A DNA stretch of 64,000 nt from Synergistota bacterium (GCA_023450745.1 JAEXGR010000026.1:15511-79510), one strand, 5' to 3'; counted from the first letter of the stretch, positions 8,625 through 17,204 are shown. The notes: generated by a model not told the origin, from the sequence alone. Made by a program: numbers and translations.

Positions 8625-8781
8625 CCATACAGATGCGGAACTGTTTTTATTATACTGCTCAATTGCGTTTTTTAACCATATTTTTATGATATGCGCTAAA
8701 AAGTGAAGGCGGCACAGGAAGGGTCTTTTGAGGGGGATAATGTTCTAATATTCTGAAATTGTCTATTTTGTAACAAAACTC

Positions 8782-8847
8782 TTGTCAATTTTGATTATTG
8801 ATGTATGCTACGCATGTGTCACAGAAATATAACTAATTAGTTATAAT
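8782..8847 (+). promoter_or_regulatory. Putative promoter and operator-like palindrome before pckA
   Basis: TTGTCA (8782-8787) and TATGCT (8804-8809) are 16 bp apart. Further down, AACTAATTAGTT (8831-8842) is a perfect 12-bp palindrome running into TATAAT (8842-8847). Either could be the start region; the palindrome is a candidate operator. The gap 8625-8781 holds nothing else that I can identify. Confidence 0.4.
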
Positions 8848-8872
8848 TTTCTTTAATACGGGAGGAAAAACC

Positions 8873-10531
8873 ATGGCTACGCAGGGGCATTTTGTGGATT
8901 TGGAGAGTTTTAAGCGTCTCAACGCCACCCCCATCAGGACGACTATCGAGACGGCTTTCTACGGCAATAACGTCTCCCCGGTCAAGGATCTTAAGGAGGC
9001 CTACGGGCTTGCGAAGAACAGCCCCGGAACAGTGGAACTGACAGGCATGCCCGTCCACCGGCCGGCGGAACTCGGCCTTCCCGAGGATGCGAACGTGCTG
9101 CTCTTCAACGACGGCGCGATCTTTGGGCGCTGCGCCGCGGCGCGCCGGATCGTGGGACATCCCGGGGTATCAGTGCCCGACCTGGCGACGCTTCTGCGCG
9201 AGGCCATCCATAACGCCCGTTTCCGCCGTTTTTATTCGGCGCAGGCGATCATCGGCCTGGAAGAGGACTTTATGGTCAAGGCCAATCTCATGGTACCCGA
9301 GGGATTTGAGAACAATCTTTACAGCTGGATGCTGAATTTCCAGTATCTCAACGAAGAGTACGCGGAACGTTACAAGAATTCCCGCGAACTTCCGAACGAC
9401 GGAGATCTCTATGTCTATGCCGATCCCTACTGGACGCACCCCGACTATCCGCTGGGCCTCGCCTTTTTCTCACCGGAGCAGAACTGCGCCGCGATTCTGG
9501 GGATGCGCTATTTCGGCGAGTTCAAGAAGGGTACGCTGACGCTCGCCTGGGGCGCGGCGGCGCGCAACGGCTACGCCTCCTGCCACGGCGGCCTCAAGCG
9601 CTACGAGCTGAAGGACGGCAGCGGCAAGAAGTATGTTCTCGCGGTTTTCGGCCTCTCAGGCTCCGGCAAATCGACCATCACGCACGCGAAACACAAGGAT
9701 AAGTACAACGTCACCGTGCTTCACGACGACGCCGTCATCATCAATGTCAAGGAGAAGTACGCGATCGCGCTCGAACCGGCCTATTTTGACAAGATGCAGG
9801 ACTACCCGATCGGCTGCCCCGATAATAAGTACCTTTTGTCCCTGCAAAACTGCGGCGTAACGCGCAACGCGGAGGGAAAGCTGATGGTGGTCAGCGAGGA
9901 TATCCGCAACGGCAACGGCCGCGCCGTCAAGTCCCGTTTCTGGACGCCGAACCGTATAGACAGAATCGACGAACCGCTCAACGCGATCTGCTGGCTGATG
10001 AAGGACCCGACGCTGCCGCCGGTGGTGCGGCTTACCGGTCCGTCGCTGGCCTCGGTGATGGGTTCGACGCTTGCGACGAAGCGCACTTCGGCGGAGCGCC
10101 TCGCCCCGGGAGTGGACCCCGACGCGCTGGTCATCGAGAGCTACGCGAACCCCTTCCGCACCTATCCTCTCGCGATGGACTATATACGCTTCCGCACGCT
10201 CTTTGAGGACGGCGTGGACTGCTACATCCTCAATACCGGCTCTTTCATGGACAAGAAGGTGGAGAAGAACACGACGCTTTCGATCCTGGAGGAGATCGTC
10301 GAGGGCAGGGCGGTATGGAAGTCCTTCGGCAATATCCCCGGTATGGAATATCTGGCGATTCCCGGCTTTGAGCCCGACTTCAACAATTGGAGCTATAAGC
10401 AGCAGTTCACCAACCGGATGAACGACCGCCTCCAGTTCATCAAGTCGCGCGAAACGGAAAAGGGCGGCATGGACTCGCTTCCGCCAGACGCCCTGCACGC
10501 GGTGGAGATGGTTATCGAAGCGATCAAGTAG
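8873..10531 (+). CDS. pckA: Phosphoenolpyruvate carboxykinase (ATP)
   Basis: Catalyses the reversible conversion of oxaloacetate and ATP to phosphoenolpyruvate, CO2 and ADP. In anaerobes it often runs in the carboxylating direction. The P-loop GLSGSGKST (about residues 260-268) and the metal-binding HDDAV (about 284-288) are intact, and the length (552) fits the ATP-type enzyme (about 530). GMRYFGEFKKG preceding the P-loop and the C-terminal ESYANPFRTYPL also fit. The start ATG has GGGAGG upstream. It is monocistronic: a promoter-like region lies before it, and a large imperfect hairpin begins ten bases after its stop. Together with AdhE, TctABC and the Grd genes it fits C4-acid and amino-acid fermentation. 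Confidence 0.93.
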   Translation: MATQGHFVDLESFKRLNATPIRTTIETAFYGNNVSPVKDLKEAYGLAKNSPGTVELTGMPVHRPAELGLPEDANVLLFNDGAIFGRCAAARRIVGHPGVSVPDLATLLREAIHNARFRRFYSAQAIIGLEEDFMVKANLMVPEGFENNLYSWMLNFQYLNEEYAERYKNSRELPNDGDLYVYADPYWTHPDYPLGLAFFSPEQNCAAILGMRYFGEFKKGTLTLAWGAAARNGYASCHGGLKRYELKDGSGKKYVLAVFGLSGSGKSTITHAKHKDKYNVTVLHDDAVIINVKEKYAIALEPAYFDKMQDYPIGCPDNKYLLSLQNCGVTRNAEGKLMVVSEDIRNGNGRAVKSRFWTPNRIDRIDEPLNAICWLMKDPTLPPVVRLTGPSLASVMGSTLATKRTSAERLAPGVDPDALVIESYANPFRTYPLAMDYIRFRTLFEDGVDCYILNTGSFMDKKVEKNTTLSILEEIVEGRAVWKSFGNIPGMEYLAIPGFEPDFNNWSYKQQFTNRMNDRLQFIKSRETEKGGMDSLPPDALHAVEMVIEAIK

Positions 10532-10540
10532 TTTTGCATA

Positions 10541-10665
10541 AATCGGCGCGAATAAGCACCGTATGCGTCATAAGTTGGTCCCTGAGCGTCCTCGCCGTAT
10601 GAAAAATACGGCTCCGGTACTCAGGGATCAACTTATTTAGCCTACGGCACTTCTTCGCGCCGATT
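10541..10665. repeat. Long imperfect palindrome (125 nt) after pckA
   Basis: The outer arms AATCGGCGCGAA (10541-10552) and TTCGCGCCGATT (10654-10665) are perfectly complementary. Pairing continues with few mismatches through ATAAGTTGG (10570-10578) opposite CAACTTAT (10630-10637), then CCCTGAG opposite CTCAGGG, and CCGTAT opposite ATACGG at the tip. It would form one rod-like hairpin. It may terminate pckA, but it also shares the AAATCGGCG motif with the neighbouring element. Confidence 0.75.
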
Positions 10666-10688
10666 TTCCTGCTATCAAGCGAAAGTGT

Positions 10689-11020
10689 AAACGCCGATTT
10701 ATATTCGATAGGGTGAAGGATAAATCGGGAGGTAGCAAAGGTTTTAGGCTCCCTCGCCGAGGGAGCTCCCCGCGAAGCGGGGTGAGGGAGATTTGACCTT
10801 GGTTTTATGCTTTTCTCTTCTTTAAGAAGTTATGAAAACCTTAAGGCCAACGTCCAAACTCCCTCCGGCCCGGCGAAAACCCGTCGCCGGCCCACCTCCC
10901 TCCCTGAGGGAGGCTTTTAAGGCGCAAACCAAAATCGCTGAGCATCGGCAGATTGTTTTTTGTAACTAGCACGCTAAACCCTAGTTTATCCTTTAGCCCA
11001 TCGAAGATAAATCGGCGTTT
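10689..11020. repeat. 332-bp repeat element with 36-bp inverted ends
   Basis: The ends 10689-10724 and 10985-11020 are inverted copies matching at 32 of 36 positions and starting AAACGCCGATTTAT. The interior carries two of the dispersed hairpin modules: 10747-10790 (GGCTCCCTCGCCGAGGGAGC type) and 10857-10918 (ACTCCCTCCGGCCCGGCG type). No gene is present. No clear flanking direct repeat is visible, so movement as a transposon is not shown. Together with 10541-10665 and 11229-11249 it forms a run of the same AAATCGGCG-type motif in alternating orientation. Confidence 0.65.
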
Positions 11021-11153
11021 ATAAGCAGAGAACCAAAACGCCGGTTTTGCGTTTTGTGTGATAAGTGAGATAGAAAATCTTTGATTTTCGTAATCGAACT
11101 TAATTTGTTCATCAATCGCTTAGGGTGTTCATCAGAAGTGCGAGTTGCTAAAT

Positions 11154-11217
11154 AAAATGGGGGCTCTGATACCGGAGCCGTATCTGCATACGGCGAGGAT
11201 TCGGAGCCCCCGTTTTA
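11154..11217 (-). terminator. Terminator of the peptide ABC operon
   Basis: On the minus strand AAAACGGGGGCTC ... GAGCCCCCATTTT forms a stem (11154-11166 with 11204-11217), with a second inner stem CCGTAT/ATACGG and a T-rich exit. It lies 30 bases after the last gene of the operon and is symmetrical enough to work from both sides. Confidence 0.8.
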
Positions 11218-11246
11218 TGACGCAAATCGTGCTTATAAACGCCGAT

Positions 11247-12017
11247 TTACAGGCGCGGCAGCGCCTCCAGCAAAGCCCTGGTGTAGGGATGGCGCGGGGC
11301 GGCGAGCACCTCTCTCGACGCGCCGCTCTCGCAGAGCCGGCCATCCTTGAGGACGATGATCTTTTGCGCCGCGCGGGCGGCGAGCAGCAGGTCGTGGGTG
11401 ACGAAGAGCAGCGACATGCCCTTGTCGGTGCGGCGGCGTAGCACTTCGATGATTTCTCCGCGCGTCGAGGCGTCCTGCATGGAGGTCGGTTCGTCGCAGA
11501 GCAGCAGCTCCGGGTCGAGCATCAGGGCGCGCGCCAGTTCGACGCGCTGACGCTGTCCGCCTGAGAGGCCGACGGCTCGCGAGGAGAGGATTCTCTCCCC
11601 CGCAAGGCCGACCTCCGCGAGCAGCGCTTCGGCGCGCGCGCAGCGCGCCTCTTTCGCCCTCTTGACGCCCGCGATGATCTCCGGCTCCATCACGGCGTCG
11701 ATCACCGAGAGGCCCGGCGGTATCGCGCCGTAGGGGTCCTGCGGAACGTATCCGCAGCGGCGGCGCAGGCTGTTGAGCTCCGGCGCAGGGACGCGCGCCG
11801 TGTCTTTGCCGAAGAGTTTGACGCTGCCTGCCGTGGGGGAGATGAGCGCGATTGCCGCGCGCAGCAGGGTGCTCTTGCCGCTGCCGGATTCTCCGACGAC
11901 CGCAAGCGTCTCTTTCCGCGCCAGCGCGAGGTCCAGCCCGTCAAGGGCGCGGTGGCTCTTCGCGCCGCGCGAGCGAAAATCTACGGTAAGGTTTTTGGTC
12001 TCGATTATCTTTTCCAT
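11247..12017 (-). CDS. Peptide-type ABC transporter ATPase, second subunit (OppF/DppF-like)
   Basis: Cytoplasmic ATPase that powers peptide import. Walker A is GESGSGKST (about residues 41-49), the Q-loop is YVPQDPYGAI, the signature is LSGGQRQR, Walker B is LLLCDEPTS, and the H-loop is VTHD. The ending HPYTRALLEALPRL is the characteristic C-terminal stretch of Opp/Dpp ATPases, although the usual oligopeptide C-terminal extension with Fe-S cysteines is absent (256 residues, at the short end). Gln in the D-loop region (TSMQDAST) replaces the more usual ALDVS. It is the last gene of the operon, 13 bp after the previous stop. Confidence 0.9.
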   Translation of the reverse strand: MEKIIETKNLTVDFRSRGAKSHRALDGLDLALARKETLAVVGESGSGKSTLLRAAIALISPTAGSVKLFGKDTARVPAPELNSLRRRCGYVPQDPYGAIPPGLSVIDAVMEPEIIAGVKRAKEARCARAEALLAEVGLAGERILSSRAVGLSGGQRQRVELARALMLDPELLLCDEPTSMQDASTRGEIIEVLRRRTDKGMSLLFVTHDLLLAARAAQKIIVLKDGRLCESGASREVLAAPRHPYTRALLEALPRL

Positions 12018-12030
12018 GAGTCAGCCATCC

Positions 12031-12795
12031 TTATAACATCGCCGCGACGAGCGCCTTTGTGTGCGCTTCGCGCGGCGCGTCTATCAGCTGGCGCGGCGTG
12101 CCGCTCTCGATCAGCTCCCCGTCCTTCATGACGAAGAGTTCGCCGCAGACCGAGGCCGCCATCGGCAGGTCGTGGGTTACTAAAAGGACCGTGAGGTCTT
12201 TTTCCCGCCTCAGCCGCTCCAACAGCCTGAGGATCGCCGCCTGAGTGACGACGTCGAGCGCCGTCGTCGGCTCGTCGGCGAGGACGAGCCGCGGTTCGCA
12301 GGAGAGGGCGAGCGCAATTGCGGCGCGCTGTTTCTGCCCGCCCGACAGCTCGTGCGGGTAGCGCGCGGCGACGGCGGCGGGCAGTTCGACCTCCGCGAAA
12401 AGTTCGGCGATTCGCTTTTCCGCGGCCTCTGCCTTGAGGCCGAGATGCAGCGCCAGCACTTCGCGCAGGTGACGGCCGATCGTCATCACCGGCGTGAAGG
12501 AGTTGAGCGCCCCCTGCGGGATGAGGGCGATCTCGCGCTGGCGCAGGGCGGACATCTTCGCTTCGGGGATGTTGAGTATGTCCCGTCCTTTATACAGGAC
12601 GCTGCCGCTTGCGGCGCTGTCTTTCGGCAGCAGGCCGAGCAGGGTCATTATGATCGTGCTCTTGCCGCTGCCCGACTCGCCGATGAGCCCGCTGAAGGAG
12701 TTCTCCGCCAGCGCGAAGGATACGCCGCGCACCGCGGGGGTGGGGCGGGCCGATTTATTGTAGGTGACGCGAAGGTCATTTATTTCAAGTATCAT
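12031..12795 (-). CDS. Peptide-type ABC transporter ATPase, first subunit (OppD/DppD-like)
   Basis: ATP-binding subunit pairing with the OppF-like ATPase. Walker A is GESGSGKST, the Q-loop is ALIPQGALNSFTP, the signature is LSGGQKQR, Walker B is LVLADEPTTALD, and the H-loop is VTHD. The Q-loop ending GALNSFTPVMTIG is the OppD/DppD subtype pattern. ATG at 12795 is chosen because it overlaps the stop of the permease gene as ATGA. The frame is open another 36 codons upstream, but those codons lie inside the permease gene. At 254 residues it lacks the long C-terminal extension that OppD usually has. Confidence 0.9.
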   Translation of the reverse strand: MILEINDLRVTYNKSARPTPAVRGVSFALAENSFSGLIGESGSGKSTIIMTLLGLLPKDSAASGSVLYKGRDILNIPEAKMSALRQREIALIPQGALNSFTPVMTIGRHLREVLALHLGLKAEAAEKRIAELFAEVELPAAVAARYPHELSGGQKQRAAIALALSCEPRLVLADEPTTALDVVTQAAILRLLERLRREKDLTVLLVTHDLPMAASVCGELFVMKDGELIESGTPRQLIDAPREAHTKALVAAML

Positions 12796-13967
12796 TTTCC
12801 GCTCAGCCTCGGGTCGATTTTTTCTTCCAGAAATTTGCCCATGTCCAGGAATATGAGGCATATCACGACGATGCCGAATCCCGGCGGCAGCAGCAGCCAC
12901 CACGCGTTTTCGGTGAAGGCGCCGAAGGAGTGGGCCTCATGGAGCATGCGTCCCCAGGAGATGAGCCGCGGGTCGGAGAGGCCGAGGAAGGCGAGCCCCG
13001 CTTCGGCAAGGATCGCCCCCGGCACGCCGAGCGCGACGTTCGCGAGCAGGATCGGCGCCGTCTCGGGCACGAGGTGCCGCCAGAGGATATAGCCGCGTTT
13101 TGCGCCGAGCGCGCGCAGCGACTCCACCCAGGGGCTTTCGCGCACGGTGAGGACGAGCGCGCGCACGGAGCGTGCCGTGCCCATCCACGAGAAGATCGAA
13201 AGTATCAGCACGAGCTGCCAGAGCCCTTTGCCCCAGATGCCGGCGAGCACCATCAGAATGGGCAGCGTCGGTATCGAAAGCAGAATGTCGACCAAGCGCA
13301 TGATCAGCGTGTCGCACCAGCCGCCGATATAGCCGGCGGCGAGGCCGAAGGCCATGCCGAGCAGGCTTGCGATGATCGTGGCGCTGACGCCGATGATCAG
13401 CGAGGTGCGGATGCCGTAGACGAGCATCGTGAAGACGTCGCGTCCGCGCTGGTCGGTGCCCAGCAGTCCCTGACGCTCGCCGGGCAGCGAAAGCTTAAGT
13501 TCGGCGCTCTCCGCGCCCTCGACGGTGAGGCGGTATTTGCCCCGCGCCGGAAAGAGATAGTCTACGCTGCGGCTGATGAGCGGCAGCCCCAGGGCCTGCT
13601 TGAAGATCATGTCGCGGCCGTCCTGGTTTATCCAGTAGGCCGGCGCGCCGCTCAGTTCGTCGAGGGTGTAGTCCTTTTCCGGGGTGTGCCAGATCACGCG
13701 CACGACGGCCTCCGGCTTCGCGGATATTTTGCCGGTGAGGGAAAAGATCGCCGGCGGTTCTCTGTCCCATTCAAACTCGAGCGCGCCGTCTTTTATCTCG
13801 AAGGCGCGCGTCGCCGGCAGCGTGCCGCTGCGCCACCAGAGGGGCCGGGCGAAGGGCGCGCCCGCGATCGCGTAGGGCGACCGGCTCATCATGAGCGGGG
13901 CGAAGAGGCCGGCGAGGGAGATTATTATGAAGGCGATGACGCTTTTGCGCGCGAGGATGCCTCTCAT
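12792..13967 (-). CDS. Peptide-type ABC permease (OppC/DppC-like) with enlarged periplasmic insert
   Basis: Inner-membrane channel subunit. The second half is a normal DppC: GTDQRGRDVFTMLVYGIRTSLIIGV, then the EAA loop ESLRALGAKRGYILWRHLVPE (about residues 275-300), then GPGAILAEAGLAFLGL-like helices. Between the first helix (about 8-25) and the DppC core lies an unusual segment of about 130 residues (30-165) that reads like a soluble beta-rich domain (ALEFEWDREPPAIFSLTG, KYRLTVEGAESAELKLSLPG). Normal OppC proteins have a shorter loop there. It overlaps both neighbours by four bases (ATGA), so all are translationally coupled. The insert faces the periplasm and may contact the unusual binding protein of this operon. 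Confidence 0.88.
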   Translation of the reverse strand: MRGILARKSVIAFIIISLAGLFAPLMMSRSPYAIAGAPFARPLWWRSGTLPATRAFEIKDGALEFEWDREPPAIFSLTGKISAKPEAVVRVIWHTPEKDYTLDELSGAPAYWINQDGRDMIFKQALGLPLISRSVDYLFPARGKYRLTVEGAESAELKLSLPGERQGLLGTDQRGRDVFTMLVYGIRTSLIIGVSATIIASLLGMAFGLAAGYIGGWCDTLIMRLVDILLSIPTLPILMVLAGIWGKGLWQLVLILSIFSWMGTARSVRALVLTVRESPWVESLRALGAKRGYILWRHLVPETAPILLANVALGVPGAILAEAGLAFLGLSDPRLISWGRMLHEAHSFGAFTENAWWLLLPPGFGIVVICLIFLDMGKFLEEKIDPRLSGK

Positions 13968-14938
13968 TGTGTCTTGCCCTCGATGCGCACGCGCGGGTCC
14001 ACAAGGCCGTAGGCGACGTCGGCGGCCAGGTTGCAGAAGACGGTGATGAGCGCGAGCAGGTAGAAGGAGGCTCCCGCGCTGGGGTAGTCGTGCCCGGAGA
14101 TCGCCTCCAGCAGGAAGGTGCCGACGCCGTGCAGCGAGAAGACCGATTCCGTGATTACCGCGCCTGAGACCAGTCCCGGCACGGACATCAGGAGGATTGT
14201 GAGGATCGGCGGCAGGATCGTGCGGAAGGCGTGCCAGACGACGCGTCCGCGCGAAAGGCCACGGGCCCGCGCCATCAGCGCGAAATCCTCGTTCAGCGCG
14301 CGCACCATGAGGTTGCGCACATAGAGCGCCCAGCCGCCGAACCCCATCAGCGAAAGGGAGATGACGGGCAGCGCCAGATGCCAGCCGTAGTCAAGAAAAA
14401 TGTTGAGGGCTCCCGCGGGCGGCGGGACGGAGAGCGTGCCGCGCAGCGGGAAGAGCGGCAGCGCGCGCGCGAAGAGCATGAGCAGCACGAGCTGCACGAA
14501 GAAGCCGGGGAAGGAGGAGGTGACGGCGCTTGCGCGCAGCACGATCTTTTCCGCGAGCCTGCCGCGGTTGGTGGCGGCTTTGATTCCCAGCCAAACGCCC
14601 GTCAGGGCGGAGATCGCCATCGAGCTTGCCGTGAGGGTCAGCGTGACGGGCAGGCGTGAGAGAAGCTCGTCCCAGACCGGCTTGCGGCTCAGGAAGGAGA
14701 GCCCGAAGCTGAAGGTGAGCATCTGCTTGATATAGATAACGAACTGCTCCCACAGCGGGCGGTCCAGGCCGTAGAGGGCGCGCAGGTTTTCCTTCGCCTC
14801 CGGGGAGAACGACGGGTCTATGATCGTGCTCACCGCGTCTCCGGGCATCAGGCGGAAGAGCAGGAAATTAAGCACCAGCACCGCCGCGAGCACGACGAAC
14901 GATGAAAGAAGGCGTCTTAAAAACCAGCGCCCGCTCAT
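13964..14938 (-). CDS. Peptide-type ABC permease (OppB/DppB-like)
   Basis: Inner-membrane channel subunit. It begins with the DppB pattern FLRRLLSSFVVLAAVLVLNFLLFRLMPGD. Five further hydrophobic segments follow and the EAA loop MARARGLSRGRVVWHAFRTILPP (about residues 225-247). It ends DVAYGLVDPRVRIEGKTQ, the usual DPRVR finish. The length (324) is normal. The start codon overlaps the stop of the binding-protein gene and its stop overlaps the next permease, both as ATGA, so the genes are translated as a coupled set. Confidence 0.92.
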   Translation of the reverse strand: MSGRWFLRRLLSSFVVLAAVLVLNFLLFRLMPGDAVSTIIDPSFSPEAKENLRALYGLDRPLWEQFVIYIKQMLTFSFGLSFLSRKPVWDELLSRLPVTLTLTASSMAISALTGVWLGIKAATNRGRLAEKIVLRASAVTSSFPGFFVQLVLLMLFARALPLFPLRGTLSVPPPAGALNIFLDYGWHLALPVISLSLMGFGGWALYVRNLMVRALNEDFALMARARGLSRGRVVWHAFRTILPPILTILLMSVPGLVSGAVITESVFSLHGVGTFLLEAISGHDYPSAGASFYLLALITVFCNLAADVAYGLVDPRVRIEGKTQ

Positions 14939-16611
14939 TTCGCGCCGCCTCCCAGCAGCCGGTAATGCGGATTTCTGCTCATCATCACGTACTCGCCGGG
15001 CTGATAGCTTTTGAGCATGAAGGGGCCGCTGCCGACCAGACCGCGCGGGCCGCCCGCGTTTTTGTCGTTGAGCGGGTCCCAGCTCTGCCAGTCCTTGATA
15101 TTGTCGATGACCTTGCGCGGTATCGCGGGAATGCCGGCGACGTTGTCGAGGTACCAGTAGCTGACGCCGTTCATCACCACGCGCAGCGTGTGGTCGTCGG
15201 GGACCTCCACGCTCCTGATATTTTTTACCGCGTCGAAGAAGCGCGGAATTTTGTTTTTATGGATAAAGTCGATACTGGCCTTGACGTCGCGCGCCGTCAG
15301 CGGACTGCCGTCGTTCCAGCGGAGGCCGCGTTTGATTTTGAAGGTCAGCTCCGTGTGGCGCGCCCCGCCCTCGCCCGCCGTGCGGACCTCCCACGAGGCG
15401 GCGAGCCCCGGCATGTTTTCCAGCGTATAGGGGTTGGTCGAGAGCATCGATTCGTAAATCAGGCCGAGCACCTGCCACGAGTAGGCCGAGGAGGCGGTGA
15501 AGGGGTTGAGGTTGCGCGGCTCCTCCGGCAGCAGCATCGCGAGCGGGCGCATTCTGCCGTCCCGCGGTTCCGCGGTGAGCAGCGTCCAGATGTTGTCCGC
15601 CGTCATCTTGTCCGTGGTGAAGACGTTCTTCCATTTGGCGGAGATCGCCGCGACGGATATGCGGCTGTATATCGGCACGGAGGGCATCAGCTCAAGCAGC
15701 AGGCGCTGCGCCTCTTTAGAGGCCCTTTCGGCGGCGGCCCTGTCCGGCGCGTAGCGCAGCGCGGCGAGCGCCTTGTCCAGCCGCGCGTCCCTGATGCCCG
15801 CCATGTTGTAGCCGCCCTCGACGTCCATTTCGCTGTGATAGAAAGAATAGAGGGAGTCAGGGTTGCGCCCCATGCTCCAGGCGAGCACCGCCAGCGAATA
15901 ATCCTTGCGGTCGAGCCGCGAGATCATCGTGGAAAAATCGAGGGGGTCCACCTCCGCGGGGAAGCCCACCGTTATGAGCGAGTCGGCGATCAATTCCGCG
16001 AGCTCCGCCGTCGTCGGCGCGACGCGGGCAAGCGGCGTCAGCAGCTTCATCGGGGGGAGCCTCCCGCCGTCGGGGGCGACCAGCATCCCCGCGAGGTCCC
16101 AGCTGTAACCCTTTTTCTTCAGCAGCTCCCGCGCGGCGACGGGGTCGTAAATGTCCTCCGCGCTGTTGGCCAGCGCCCACGGCGATACCGGCGGCAGCCA
16201 GGAGTTGATCGGCTCGCAGTAGCCGGAAAAAATCATGCGGACGATGCTGCTCCGGTCGATCGCCATCGCGGCGGCGCGGCGCAGGTCCTTATCCTTCCAT
16301 GGCTCCGTCTGGTTGTTGAGCAGCAGAAAAAAGGCGTGCATCCCGCGCGCGAGCGACATCCGCAGGTCTTTATTCGTACTGAGGCGGTCGATGTCCGAGG
16401 GGCGCGCGATGTCGCTTACGATGTCGAGCTCTCCCGCCTCGGCGGCCATGATCTGCGCGTCGGGGTTGGCGATGATCAGCATCGCCAGCTCCTCTATCTT
16501 CGGTCCGCGGATTTTGTCGATATCTATCTTTTCCGCGGCGCAAGAAAGCGCGGAAAAGAGCAAAACCATCAATACCGCTAAAATAGCGCGAAAGCTTTTT
16601 GTATTGTTCAA
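14935..16611 (-). CDS. Solute-binding protein family 5 (peptide type), apparently circularly permuted
   Basis: Periplasmic ligand-binding partner of the downstream permeases. A signal peptide covers residues 1-26 (a Cys at 24 gives a weak lipobox). The order of SBP_bac_5 segments is reversed. Residues about 35-345 match the family's C-terminal half: NPDAQIMAAEAGELDI, LLLNNQTEPWKDKDLRRAAAMAID, LLKKKGYSWD, LLLELMPSVPIY. Residues about 355-556 then match its N-terminal half: PRNLNPF, GLIYESM, LAASWEV, TFKIKRGLRWNDGSPLTARDV, GSGPFMLKSYQPGEY, RNPHYR. In ordinary members RNPxYW leads straight into the segment found here at the start. Total length (558) is that of one normal protein, so this is a permutation and not a fusion of two. 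The gene starts 11 bp after the regulator's stop. Confidence 0.85.
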   Translation of the reverse strand: MNNTKSFRAILAVLMVLLFSALSCAAEKIDIDKIRGPKIEELAMLIIANPDAQIMAAEAGELDIVSDIARPSDIDRLSTNKDLRMSLARGMHAFFLLLNNQTEPWKDKDLRRAAAMAIDRSSIVRMIFSGYCEPINSWLPPVSPWALANSAEDIYDPVAARELLKKKGYSWDLAGMLVAPDGGRLPPMKLLTPLARVAPTTAELAELIADSLITVGFPAEVDPLDFSTMISRLDRKDYSLAVLAWSMGRNPDSLYSFYHSEMDVEGGYNMAGIRDARLDKALAALRYAPDRAAAERASKEAQRLLLELMPSVPIYSRISVAAISAKWKNVFTTDKMTADNIWTLLTAEPRDGRMRPLAMLLPEEPRNLNPFTASSAYSWQVLGLIYESMLSTNPYTLENMPGLAASWEVRTAGEGGARHTELTFKIKRGLRWNDGSPLTARDVKASIDFIHKNKIPRFFDAVKNIRSVEVPDDHTLRVVMNGVSYWYLDNVAGIPAIPRKVIDNIKDWQSWDPLNDKNAGGPRGLVGSGPFMLKSYQPGEYVMMSRNPHYRLLGGGAK

Positions 16612-16622
16612 CGCCGTTATCG

Positions 16623-17204
16623 TCAGTCTCCTTCCCGTGAGCGCACGACCCGGATCTCCCGTCCCGGCAGCGGTTTGCCGGCGATGATCTTGAGCATCAT
16701 CCGGCCTACCAGCACGCCGGTCTCAAAAGTCGGCTCCTCGCCTGCGCCCTCCATCGTCACCGAGTAGGCCTCCGGCGCCGTGAAGCCGAGGCAGACCGCG
16801 GGCACCCGCAGGCCGCGCGGAAAATTTTCCCCGTCGCACCAGATTAAGCCCTCGACATGCCGCCCGTCAAGCGTACTTAACTCGCGCCGCGCGCGCATCG
16901 CGTTTCCCTCCGTGGCTTTGAGCAGCAGCTCGTATTCCGAGTTCGCGAAGGCGCGGTCGACGCCGGCGAGAAAAGCTCCGAGCCACGGCCGGTTGAGGTC
17001 GCGCATCACGATGCCGATCAGGCCGCTGGTGTTCGTCGAGAGGTTCCGCGCGTTGCGGTCAAGCTTATAGTCGAGGGCGCGCACGCTCTCCATCACCTTG
17101 ATCTTCGTCTTTTCCGATATCCGGTGGTCGCCGCGAAGGACGCGGCTGACCGTGGCCTTGTCCACTCCCGCGTGATTCGCGACATCCTGCATGGTAACTT
17201 TCAT
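16623..17204 (-). CDS. LacI-family regulator lacking most of the C-terminal ligand subdomain
   Basis: The DNA-binding region is complete: MQDVANHAGVDKATVSRVLRGDHRISEKTKIKVMESVRALDYKLDRNARNL, including the hinge. The first half of the periplasmic-binding-like domain follows (TSGLIGIVMRDLNRPWLGAFLAGVDRAF, RHVEGLIWCDGE, VPAVCLGF). The protein then jumps to the usual last strand (VGRMMLKIIAGKPLPGREIRVVRSRE) and stops at 193 residues, against about 330 normally. The missing piece is internal, so a simple stop mutation does not explain it. It is first in the operon and a matching operator overlaps its promoter; it probably represses itself and the transporter. Without the second subdomain the inducer pocket would be incomplete, so the sensing mode is unclear. 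Confidence 0.85.
   Translation of the reverse strand: MKVTMQDVANHAGVDKATVSRVLRGDHRISEKTKIKVMESVRALDYKLDRNARNLSTNTSGLIGIVMRDLNRPWLGAFLAGVDRAFANSEYELLLKATEGNAMRARRELSTLDGRHVEGLIWCDGENFPRGLRVPAVCLGFTAPEAYSVTMEGAGEEPTFETGVLVGRMMLKIIAGKPLPGREIRVVRSREGD

Noticed and set aside
14902..16581. 559-residue open frame opposite the binding-protein gene
   Set aside because: Arg/Val/His-rich shadow without domains; the minus-strand gene has a signal peptide and family motifs.
14935..16611. Fusion of two different binding proteins
   Set aside because: Each half is present once and the total length equals one normal protein.
16623..17204. Frameshifted or truncated LacI gene caused by a sequencing error
   Set aside because: The normal last strand of the family is present in frame just before the stop and only 11 bp remain before the next gene, so an internal deletion fits better than a frameshift.
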